A stretch of DNA of 19,762 nucleotides from CAZFQD01 sp964520885. Lineage in GTDB: Bacteria > Bacillota > Clostridia > Oscillospirales > SIG519. Under the pieces are notes generated by a model. It was not told the origin of the DNA, made no database searches, and saw nothing but the letters and a program-made list of their open reading frames with translations. Shown piece after piece: positions 7,927 through 13,748 of this stretch (the stretch's first letter is position 1; each line of letters begins with the position of its first letter). The stretch is taken from assembly GCA_964520885.1 (NCBI GenBank), contig CAZFQD010000024.1, positions 1 to 19,762 on the forward strand, read 5' to 3'. The position numbers were made by a program, and so were the translations under genes.

Positions 7927-8715
7927 ATGGCAAAATATAATGATTTGGAGATGGAAAATTGGAAGAAATATGAGGATTTATATACTGATACCCTTTGGGT
8001 TATAGATAAAAGGGATAATTCAGGTGCACATAAGGGAAGTTATCACGGTAATTTCATTCCACAGATTCCAAATCAATTGTTTAGGCGATACACTAAAAAA
8101 GGCGATTATATTTTAGACCCATTTGTTGGTAGTGGGACATCATTAATAGAAGCACAACGACTTGGCAGAAATAGTATTGGTATTGAACTTTTGGAAGAAG
8201 TGGCGAAAGAAACACATGAAAGACTTCTTATTGTAAAAAATGAAGAAACAAAAGGTAAGGTTTGCATTGGGGATAGCCGATGTATTGATATGCAAAAAAT
8301 ACTTGAAAGCTTAGAAATAAAAAAAGTGCAATTTGTTATTTTTCATCCTCCTTATTGGGATATTATTAAATTTAGCGATAATTTAAAAGATTTATCAAAT
8401 TCTTCTACACTTGAAGAGTTCTTGCAAGGTTTTGGTGAGATAATTGATAATGCTTGTAGTGTGCTTGAAAAAAATAGATACTGTTCAGTTGTTATAGGAG
8501 ATAAATATTCAAATAGCGAAATTGTTCCACTTGGATTTAAATGTATGAATTTATTTTTAGAGCGAGGATTTAAGTTAAAGGCAATTATTATTAAAAATTT
8601 TGAAGAAACAAAGGGCAAGGCAAATCAAAAACAAATATGGAGATATAGAGCCTTAGCTAGCGACTTTTACATTTTTAAACACGAATATATTATGGTATTC
8701 AAAAAAATAAAATAA
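7927..8715 (+). CDS. second DNA methyltransferase (amino-methylating, N4-C or N6-A)
   Basis: A 262-aa S-adenosylmethionine-dependent DNA methyltransferase. Motif I reads DPFVGSGT at residues 64-71, followed by the IGIEL acidic loop; the catalytic tetrad is HPPY at 140-143 within FHPPYWDII. Motif I comes before motif IV, opposite to the common beta class although the DPFVGSGT stretch itself looks beta-like, so this is a permuted arrangement. His in place of Asp or Ser in the tetrad does not tell N6-adenine from N4-cytosine. GGGGA at 7917-7921 overlaps the upstream stop codon, suggesting translational coupling. Two methyltransferases with one endonuclease usually means an asymmetric target, each enzyme modifying one strand. 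Confidence 0.82.
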   Translation: MAKYNDLEMENWKKYEDLYTDTLWVIDKRDNSGAHKGSYHGNFIPQIPNQLFRRYTKKGDYILDPFVGSGTSLIEAQRLGRNSIGIELLEEVAKETHERLLIVKNEETKGKVCIGDSRCIDMQKILESLEIKKVQFVIFHPPYWDIIKFSDNLKDLSNSSTLEEFLQGFGEIIDNACSVLEKNRYCSVVIGDKYSNSEIVPLGFKCMNLFLERGFKLKAIIIKNFEETKGKANQKQIWRYRALASDFYIFKHEYIMVFKKIK

Positions 8716-8744
8716 ATCTAAAGATTTTATTTCTTTGGATTTTT
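8714..8744. terminator. AT-rich hairpin between converging genes, likely bidirectional terminator
   Basis: AAATCTAAAG (8714-8723) can pair with CTTTGGATTT (8733-8742) over 10 bp with one G-U wobble, and T-rich sequence follows. It fills the 38-base gap between the stops of the second methyltransferase and the endonuclease gene. AT-rich stems are common by chance here, hence moderate confidence. Confidence 0.45.
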
Positions 8745-8753
8745 GAATTATTT

Positions 8754-9359
8754 TTATTGTGAAAATTTAAGATGCCTTTTAAACTCAATTGGGTCATACC
8801 AATAGCAACCCTCACAACCCATTTCACTTTTGTCGTGAAGTTTAACTCCCTTGTAGTATGACATTGGATAACCAAGCAGTTTGGCATCATAACGAATACC
8901 GGTTCTGCGACATTCTTTGCAGAATTGGCATTTTGCATCGTTTGCAGCTTTGCTAAGCGGTTGAAAATCAGATAGTTTTTGATTATTACCTGTCATAATA
9001 CGGTCATCATTTTTCATTCCGTTTTTATGGTCAACTTCCGGATTTGAAGTGCCAAGAATAACACATCGTTGTTTTTTGATAGTTTGCTTAATTTGTATTG
9101 CAATAGCCTGAGAATGCTTATTATCATTAAGTCCATTTAAACGAATGCGGTCAATTCCATTACCGACTGTAATTTTTTTATCAAACTCTATAATATAATT
9201 TTTTGCAAGAGTAGATTCTTTTCTAGCCCAAGAAGCACCATTGCCAAATTTAAGACTTGCGTATGTTCCAACAAATTCAGATATATTTACCCAACGGCTC
9301 GTGCCATTTTTATCAGGAAGAGCCAATTCTAAAAATAGAGAGGTTTTTGTTTTGCTCAT
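8754..9359 (-). CDS. type II restriction endonuclease, HNH type with zinc-binding cysteines
   Basis: A 201-aa protein counted from ATG at 9359, with an HNH-like (beta-beta-alpha-metal) core: VDHKNG at 109-114 supplies the general-base His, and FQPLSKAAND at 132-141 supplies the metal-site Asn. Cysteines at 144, 147, 150 and 182, 185 (CQFCKEC and CEGCYWYD) look like a structural zinc site. With two adjacent methyltransferases and a controller gene this is best read as the cleaving enzyme of the system; its recognition site is unknown. A TTG at 9377 in the same frame is possible, but the ATG is better placed: it lies one base beyond the upstream stop, with AAGGG about 10 nt before it. It converges on the methyltransferases. 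Confidence 0.78.
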   Translation of the reverse strand: MSKTKTSLFLELALPDKNGTSRWVNISEFVGTYASLKFGNGASWARKESTLAKNYIIEFDKKITVGNGIDRIRLNGLNDNKHSQAIAIQIKQTIKKQRCVILGTSNPEVDHKNGMKNDDRIMTGNNQKLSDFQPLSKAANDAKCQFCKECRRTGIRYDAKLLGYPMSYYKGVKLHDKSEMGCEGCYWYDPIEFKRHLKFSQ

Positions 9360-9360
9360 T

Positions 9361-9570
9361 TCATTCAATCCCTTCAAATAGTTTTGATAATTTTATTTCT
9401 AAACCGTTTGCAATTTTTTCAAGATTGACTATTGAGATATTGCGTTTCCCCATTTCAACACTTGCGTAATAAGTTCTGTCCATTCCAATTTTCAGTGCGA
9501 ATTTTTCCTGACTAAGACCTGTTTGTTTTCTCAATTCACGAATACATTGACCAATTTTTATTGTAATCAT
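9361..9570 (-). CDS. XRE-family controller-like protein of the restriction-modification system
   Basis: A 69-aa protein made almost wholly of a cro/C1-type helix-turn-helix: RELRKQTGLSQEKFALKIG, then RTYYASVEMGKRNIS, and a NLEKIANGLEIKLSKLF tail. Its size and its place directly upstream of the endonuclease gene are those of C (controller) proteins, which delay endonuclease expression after entry into a new host. Its TGA (9363-9361) is one base from the endonuclease ATG, so translation is probably coupled. GAGGGGGA at 9584-9577 is a strong ribosome binding site with a 6-nt spacer. A near-consensus promoter ends only about 13 nt before the ATG, giving a nearly leaderless transcript. Confidence 0.82.
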   Translation of the reverse strand: MITIKIGQCIRELRKQTGLSQEKFALKIGMDRTYYASVEMGKRNISIVNLEKIANGLEIKLSKLFEGIE

Positions 9571-9589
9571 TTACATTCCCCCTCAATAT

Positions 9590-9618
9590 ATTTTATAAGT
9601 AAACGGTATATATGACAA
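9590..9618 (-). promoter_or_regulatory. promoter of the controller-endonuclease operon
   Basis: Read leftward: TTGTCA (9618-9613), a 17-bp spacer and TAAAAT (9595-9590). The predicted start of transcription, near 9583, falls inside the ribosome binding site of the controller gene. Confidence 0.55.
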
Positions 9619-9629
9619 CTGTATATAAG
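9606..9629. promoter_or_regulatory. possible controller (C-box) operator
   Basis: The word GTATATA occurs at 9606-9612 and again at 9621-9627 in the same orientation, 15 bp apart, straddling the -35 of the controller promoter. C-protein sites usually lie here, but the sequence does not match a C-box consensus I recognise. Confidence 0.3.
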
Positions 9630-9643
9630 CAACAATTATTAGG

Positions 9644-9730
9644 TTGAAAAAAGAAAGAGTAAAACAAATTGAAACTGAAATTTTTAATACTGACGATAAC
9701 CCACCAATAGATGACGATTTATTTGGATAA
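9644..9730 (+). pseudogene. possible remnant of a coding 3' end
   Basis: An open frame from TTG at 9644 to TAA at 9730 would encode 28 residues, rich in Lys/Glu and then acidic, ending NPPIDDDLFG. There is no ribosome binding site, and an in-frame stop lies at 9626. The acidic, Pro-containing tail looks like a protein C-terminus rather than random sequence, so this may be what is left of a gene displaced when the restriction-modification genes arrived. I do not recognise the parent protein. Confidence 0.2.
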
Positions 9731-9796
9731 AAATGATATATAAATTTTGTTAATACAGTTGCAAAATGCAACAAGGACAAGGTAGCTGTTTAAGAT

Positions 9797-9814
9797 AATA
9801 CTATTATTAGTATT
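9797..9814. repeat. inverted repeat AATACTA
   Basis: AATACTA (9797-9803), loop TTAT, TAGTATT (9808-9814): a perfect 7-bp stem without a clear T tract. It could be an operator or a weak hairpin; nothing decides between them. Confidence 0.4.
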
Positions 9815-9839
9815 TCATTTATTAATTATTTGTGCCTTT

Positions 9840-9875
9840 ATACATCTAAATGTATGTTTATACATTTAGATGTAT
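9840..9875. repeat. long perfect inverted repeat built from two tandem palindromes
   Basis: Sixteen-base arms (9840-9855 and 9860-9875) pair perfectly around a GTTT loop. Each arm also contains its own palindrome, TACAT-4nt-ATGTA, at 9841-9854 and 9861-9874, with centres 20 bp apart (two helical turns). T-rich sequence follows on the plus strand. It may be a terminator insulating argG from the left, or a pair of repressor sites about 90 bp upstream of the -35. Confidence 0.6.
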
Positions 9876-9965
9876 TGTTTATTTTATATAAAACCCTAGT
9901 AAATAGCCAATTATATGTGTTAATATGTAATAAAAATAATAAAAAAAATTATTTTTGCATAAGTG

Positions 9966-9994
9966 TTGCATATTTATAAATATTAGTGTATAAT
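9966..9994 (+). promoter_or_regulatory. argG (arg cluster) promoter
   Basis: TTGCAT (9966-9971), a 17-bp spacer and a perfect TATAAT (9989-9994). Transcription should start near 10001, leaving a leader of about 28 nt with AAAGGAGA at 10013-10020. The spacer overlaps a perfect 14-bp palindrome, ATATTTATAAATAT (9970-9983), in the position of a repressor site. It is only a weak match to the ArgR/AhrC box pattern TGAATwwwwATTCA. TTGCAT also occurs 11 bp upstream (9955-9960). Confidence 0.65.
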
Positions 9995-10028
9995 ATCACC
10001 AAATCATTGTATAAAGGAGAAATATACT

Positions 10029-11246
10029 ATGGAAAAGATTAAAAAAGTTGTGCTTGCATATTCCGGCGGACTTGATACTTCAATTATTATTCCTTGGCTA
10101 AAAGAAAATTACGATGGATGTGAGGTTATTGCTGTTGCGGCTGATGTTGGGCAAGGCAAGGAACTTGAAGGTTTAAGAGAAAAAGCTATTAAAACAGGTG
10201 CATCTAAAATATATATTGAGGATTTAACTGACGAATTTGTTAACGATTTTATTTTCCCCACTTTAAAGGCAGGAGCGAAATATGAGGACAAATATTTATT
10301 GGGAACATCTTTTGCAAGACCTGTTATTGCTAAGCGAATAGTTGAAATTGCAAAAAAAGAGGGTGCTGATGCTATTGCACACGGTTGCACCGGCAAAGGA
10401 AATGACCAAGTTCGTTTTGAACTTACAATAAAAGCCTTTGCACCTGAAATGAAAATCATTGCTCCTTGGAGGATTTGGGATTTAAAATCAAGGGAAGATG
10501 AAATTGAATATGCAAACGCAAGAAATATCCCAATACCTATTACTAAGGAAACTAACTATTCAAAGGACAAAAACATCTGGCATTTATCTCACGAGGGTTT
10601 AGACCTTGAAAATCCTGCAAACGAGCCAAATTACGATAAAATTTTAGAATTAGGCGTTTCCCCTGAAAAAGCACCAGATAAAGCAACTTATATTACAATT
10701 GACTTTGAAAAGGGTATACCCGTTTCTTTAGACGGTGTAAAAATGAATGGCGTTGAATTAATAAAGAAATTAAATGTCATTGGCGGAGCAAATGGTATTG
10801 GAATACTTGATTTAGTGGAAAATCGCTTGGTTGGTATGAAATCCCGTGGCGTTTATGAAACTCCGGGTGGAGCAATTTTATACTATGCTCACGAGGCATT
10901 AGAAACTCTTTGTCTTGATAAAGATACAATGCATTATAAACACCAAACTGCTATTCGTTTTGCACAACTTGTGTATAACGGGCAATGGTTTACTTCATTA
11001 AGAGAAGCACTTTCTGCCTTTGTGGACAGCACTCAACAAACAGTTACAGGGCAAGTAAAATTAAAATTATATAAAGGAAACATTATCACAGCAGGTATTA
11101 CCTCAAAATATTCATTATATGATGAAGAAATTGCAACCTTTGAAGCAGATGAAGTTTATAATCAAAAGGATAGTGAGGGCTTTGTAAATTTATTTGGTTT
11201 GCCAATAAAGGTCAAAGCACTTGTGGACAAGAAAAACAAAAAGTAA
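10029..11246 (+). CDS. argG: argininosuccinate synthase
   Basis: Joins citrulline and aspartate with ATP to form argininosuccinate, the penultimate step of arginine synthesis. The N-terminal nucleotide-binding loop AYSGGLDTS (residues 10-18) is the signature of the N-type ATP pyrophosphatase fold. Further family motifs are DVGQGKE (39-45), SFARPVIAKR and HGCTGKGNDQVRFE. The length of 405 aa is standard. It is the first gene of the arg cluster, with its own sigma-A-type promoter and AAAGGAGA 8 nt before the ATG. argH follows 27 bases after its stop. Confidence 0.97.
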   Translation: MEKIKKVVLAYSGGLDTSIIIPWLKENYDGCEVIAVAADVGQGKELEGLREKAIKTGASKIYIEDLTDEFVNDFIFPTLKAGAKYEDKYLLGTSFARPVIAKRIVEIAKKEGADAIAHGCTGKGNDQVRFELTIKAFAPEMKIIAPWRIWDLKSREDEIEYANARNIPIPITKETNYSKDKNIWHLSHEGLDLENPANEPNYDKILELGVSPEKAPDKATYITIDFEKGIPVSLDGVKMNGVELIKKLNVIGGANGIGILDLVENRLVGMKSRGVYETPGGAILYYAHEALETLCLDKDTMHYKHQTAIRFAQLVYNGQWFTSLREALSAFVDSTQQTVTGQVKLKLYKGNIITAGITSKYSLYDEEIATFEADEVYNQKDSEGFVNLFGLPIKVKALVDKKNKK

Positions 11247-11273
11247 TGTCAAATGGAGAAAGGAAGAATTTTT

Positions 11274-12659
11274 ATGAAACTTTGGGCTGGACGATTTCAA
11301 AAGGATACTGACAAAAAGGTAAATGACTTTAATTCATCTATCTCCTTTGATATGCGATTGTATAAAGAGGATATAAAGGGCAGTATTGCTCATAGCACAA
11401 TGCTTTGTATGTGCAACATCATTTCAAAAGAGGAAAAAGACCAAATTGTAAATGGCCTTAATGGAATTTTAGAGGATATTGAAAACGGCAAATTGGAATT
11501 TGACTTAAATGCTGAAGATATCCATATGTTTATAGAAGAGGTTTTAACCAAAAGGATAGGCTCAGCAGGAAAAAAACTGCACACTGCAAGGAGCAGGAAT
11601 GACCAAGTTGCACTTGATATTCGTATGTATTTAAAAAAAGAAATTAAAGAAATAGTTAAACTGATTATAGACCTTGAAAAAGTGATTTTAGCAAAAGCAG
11701 AAAAAAATAAGGAAACAATAATGCCGGGCTATACTCATCTTCAAAGGGCACAACCTACAACCTTTGCACATTATATTTTGGCTTATTCTGTGATGCTTAA
11801 AAGGGATATTGACCGTTTAAATGATTGCTATAAAAGGATGGACGAGATGCCTTTGGGAAGCGGAGCATTAGCCACTACTACCTATCCAATTGACCGCAAT
11901 ATTACAAAGGAATTGTTGGGCTTTTCAAAAATTACTGAAAATTCCATTGATAGTGTTTCAGATAGGGATTTTGTTATAGAACTTTGTAGTTGTCTTTCAA
12001 TATTAATGATGCATTTATCAAGGTTTTCAGAGGAGATTATTTTATGGTGCAGTAGTGAGTTTTCATTTATTGAATTAGATGATGCTTATTCAACAGGCTC
12101 TTCAATAATGCCACAAAAGAAAAATCCGGATGTTGCTGAGCTGGTTCGGGGCAAAGCAGGTAGGGTTTATGGTAGTTTAATAACATTATTAACCGTTATG
12201 AAATCGCTCCCCCTTGCCTATAACAAGGATATGCAGGAGGACAAGCAGGCTATATTTGACGCTGTGGACACTATTAAAATGTGCCTCTCGGTATTTGCTC
12301 CAATGTTTGAAACTATAACTGTTAACGCAAAAAATATGAGTAAAGCGGCTTGTGGTGGTTTTATAAATGCTACTGATTGTGCCGATTATTTAGTAAAAAA
12401 AGGGATGCCTTTTAGGGATGCTTATAAAATTGTTGGTAAAATAATAAATTATTGTATTGAAAATGATAAATATTTAGAAAGTCTTTCGCAAGATGAATTT
12501 AAATCATTTAGCAATGAATTTGATAATACAATTTATGAGGCAATTTCACTAATAACTTGTGTAAATGAAAGAAAAGTTGAGGGCGGACCTTCAATTGTTT
12601 CAGTGCAAAAGCAAATAAAAGATTTAAAGGAATTTATTAAGTTGAAAGTGGAAAGTTGA
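11274..12659 (+). CDS. argH: argininosuccinate lyase
   Basis: Splits argininosuccinate into arginine and fumarate, the last step of the pathway. It belongs to the fumarase/aspartase superfamily, shown by the mobile-loop signature GSSIMPQKKNP at residues 275-285, where a Ser is catalytic, and by THLQRAQPTTFAHY. I chose ATG 11274 because it gives the canonical start MKLWAGRF and has AGGAAG 7 nt upstream. An in-frame ATG at 11253 would add seven residues and has no ribosome binding site. The protein is 461 aa, as usual. Its last codons (KLKVES, stop) lie inside a TTGAAAG/TGGAAAG heptad tract, so the extreme C-terminus has been written by the repeat. Confidence 0.96.
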   Translation: MKLWAGRFQKDTDKKVNDFNSSISFDMRLYKEDIKGSIAHSTMLCMCNIISKEEKDQIVNGLNGILEDIENGKLEFDLNAEDIHMFIEEVLTKRIGSAGKKLHTARSRNDQVALDIRMYLKKEIKEIVKLIIDLEKVILAKAEKNKETIMPGYTHLQRAQPTTFAHYILAYSVMLKRDIDRLNDCYKRMDEMPLGSGALATTTYPIDRNITKELLGFSKITENSIDSVSDRDFVIELCSCLSILMMHLSRFSEEIILWCSSEFSFIELDDAYSTGSSIMPQKKNPDVAELVRGKAGRVYGSLITLLTVMKSLPLAYNKDMQEDKQAIFDAVDTIKMCLSVFAPMFETITVNAKNMSKAACGGFINATDCADYLVKKGMPFRDAYKIVGKIINYCIENDKYLESLSQDEFKSFSNEFDNTIYEAISLITCVNERKVEGGPSIVSVQKQIKDLKEFIKLKVES

Positions 12660-12672
12660 AAGTGGAAAGTTG
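12642..12672. repeat. heptad tract 3, word TTGAAAG / TGGAAAG, across the argH stop
   Basis: Four alternating words, TTGAAAG, TGGAAAG, TTGAAAG, TGGAAAG (12642-12669), then TTG. The argH stop TGA (12657-12659) lies inside the third word. The tract joins directly to the GTCATT hairpin element at 12672. The same word family is found at 14980 and, in reverse, at 18260. Confidence 0.9.
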
Positions 12673-12740
12673 TCATTGCAAAGCCGACACCGCAGTGTCG
12701 TCCTGAGGCGTATCCCGCCGAAGGAGCCCGTGGCAATCTC
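12672..12740. repeat. GC-rich nested hairpin repeat, GTCATTGC...GCAATCTC type
   Basis: Outer ends GTCATTGC (12672-12679) and GCAATCTC (12733-12740) pair through ATTGC/GCAAT. Inside are CGACAC-CGCA-GTGTCG (12685-12700) and TCCT-GA-GGCG / CGCC-GA-AGGA (12701-12725), an 8-bp stem interrupted by facing GA/GA. The GC content is far above the surroundings. Repeats of the form GTCATTCTGAG...GAAGAATCTC occur in many unrelated bacterial genomes; this looks like a composite of two such units lying between argH and argC. Confidence 0.7.
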
Positions 12741-12748
12741 ATTTTTAA

Positions 12749-12790
12749 TTAGGAATTAGAAATTAGGAATTTGGAATGAGGAATGAGCCT
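12749..12790. repeat. heptad tract 4, word TTAGGAA / TGAGGAA, carrying the argC ribosome binding site
   Basis: Six consecutive words: TTAGGAA, TTAGAAA, TTAGGAA, TTTGGAA, TGAGGAA, TGAGCCT. The last base of the tract is directly followed by the chosen argC ATG at 12791, and its GAGGA (12778-12782) is the only Shine-Dalgarno-like sequence available, 8 nt away. Confidence 0.9.
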
Positions 12791-13717
12791 ATGAAATACA
12801 AAGTATTTGTTGACGGTAGTGAAGGAACTACCGGTTTAAAAATAAATGAGCAGTTGGCACTGCTTAATAATATTGAAATTTTGAGCATTGATATTGATAA
12901 AAGGAAAGATATTAATGCAAGGAAAGAGTTATTAAACAGTGCTGATATAGCTTTTCTTTGCTTGCCTGATACTGCTTCAATAGAGGCTGTTTCCTTAGTA
13001 GAAAATCCGAAAACCGTTATAATTGATGCTTCGGTTGCATTTAGGACTAATAGCAATTGGGCTTATGGTTTGCCTGAGATTAGCAAACAGCATAAAGAAA
13101 AAATTATGAATTCAAAAAGAATAGCTGTGCCGGGTTGCCACGCTACCGGTTTTACCACTGCTGTTTATCCGCTTATTGCAAATGGCTTTATTGATAAAGA
13201 TTATCCTATTTCCTGCCAATCAATTACCGGTTATAGTGGAGGTGGCAAAAGCTTAATTGCACGGTTTGAAGACAGAGAGGATAAAACAAGTTTAAAAAGC
13301 CCTCAATTTTATGCTTTGGGGCTATCTCATAAACATTTACCTGAAATGCAAATAATTAATGGTCTTACCTATAAGCCTTTGTTTACTCCAATAGTAGGCG
13401 ATTTTTTTAGGGGTATGTGCGTTGCAATTCCTTTACACAAAAGGCTTATGAAAAAAAACATTTCACAAAAAGAACTTTTGGAATTTTATAAAGAATATTA
13501 TCAAGACCAAAAAAATATAAATGTTTTTTCGGCAGAAAACGAACAACTTTTAGACAATGGCTTTTTAGATGCAACAAAATGCAACAATACTAACAATTTA
13601 GATATTTGTGTTTTTTCAAATGACCAGCATTTTTTAGTTATTTCAAGGCTTGACAATTTGGGAAAAGGGGCATCGGGAGCCGCTGTTCAATGTATGGAAT
13701 TAGCGGTTAGAAATTAG
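12791..13717 (+). CDS. argC: N-acetyl-gamma-glutamyl-phosphate reductase, type 2 (short form)
   Basis: Reduces N-acetylglutamyl phosphate with NADPH to the semialdehyde, the third step toward ornithine. The start KVFVDGSEGTTGLKINEQL is the nucleotide-binding segment of the short (about 310 aa) type-2 family, distinct from the longer type-1 enzyme. The catalytic Cys is 116, in PGCHATGF; HKHLPEM holds the expected active-site His. ATG 12791 (308 aa) is preferred over ATG 12776 because GAGGA lies 8 nt upstream of the former and the longer version would add only MRNEP, encoded by repeat sequence. The stop TAG (13715-13717) lies inside the next heptad tract. Confidence 0.94.
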   Translation: MKYKVFVDGSEGTTGLKINEQLALLNNIEILSIDIDKRKDINARKELLNSADIAFLCLPDTASIEAVSLVENPKTVIIDASVAFRTNSNWAYGLPEISKQHKEKIMNSKRIAVPGCHATGFTTAVYPLIANGFIDKDYPISCQSITGYSGGGKSLIARFEDREDKTSLKSPQFYALGLSHKHLPEMQIINGLTYKPLFTPIVGDFFRGMCVAIPLHKRLMKKNISQKELLEFYKEYYQDQKNINVFSAENEQLLDNGFLDATKCNNTNNLDICVFSNDQHFLVISRLDNLGKGASGAAVQCMELAVRN

Positions 13718-13740
13718 AAGTTAGAGGTTAGAAAAGGAGC
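13706..13740. repeat. heptad tract 5, word GTTAGAA, across the argC stop
   Basis: Words GTTAGAA, ATTAGAA, GTTAGAG, GTTAGAA (13706-13733), then AAGGAGC, which keeps the phase and contains the argJ ribosome binding site (AAGGAG, 13734-13739). The argC stop lies in the second word. Confidence 0.88.
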
Positions 13741-13748
13741 AAACAGGA

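Larger units (their letters stand above)
9731..9965. other. gene-free stretch with palindromes
   Basis: No convincing gene is seen between the possible remnant and the argG promoter. It holds a small hairpin (GTTGCA-AAA-TGCAAC, 9758-9772) and the two larger inverted repeats listed separately. No T-box or other arginine-responsive leader is visible, and the argG promoter lies too close to its start codon to leave room for one. Confidence 0.6.

Noticed and set aside
9360..9377. TTG start of the endonuclease overlapping the controller gene by 17 bases
   Set aside because: The ATG at 9359, one base past the controller stop, has a better start codon and spacing; the extra residues KGLNE carry no family motif.
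9257..9469. Plus-strand open frame across the endonuclease and controller genes
   Set aside because: It is antisense to two well-supported genes and has no ribosome binding site.
9731..10028. T-box or arginine riboswitch before argG
   Set aside because: The best promoter leaves only about 28 nt of leader, and no T-box specifier/antiterminator sequences are seen upstream.
11253..11273. Upstream ATG start for argH
   Set aside because: It has no ribosome binding site and adds seven residues before the canonical MKLWAGRF start.
12672..12740. Intrinsic terminator between argH and argC
   Set aside because: The stems are GC-rich, but no T run follows any of them directly, and the element resembles a dispersed repeat.
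12776..12790. Upstream ATG start for argC
   Set aside because: It lies within the heptad tract; the GAGGA ribosome binding site is downstream of it and fits ATG 12791.
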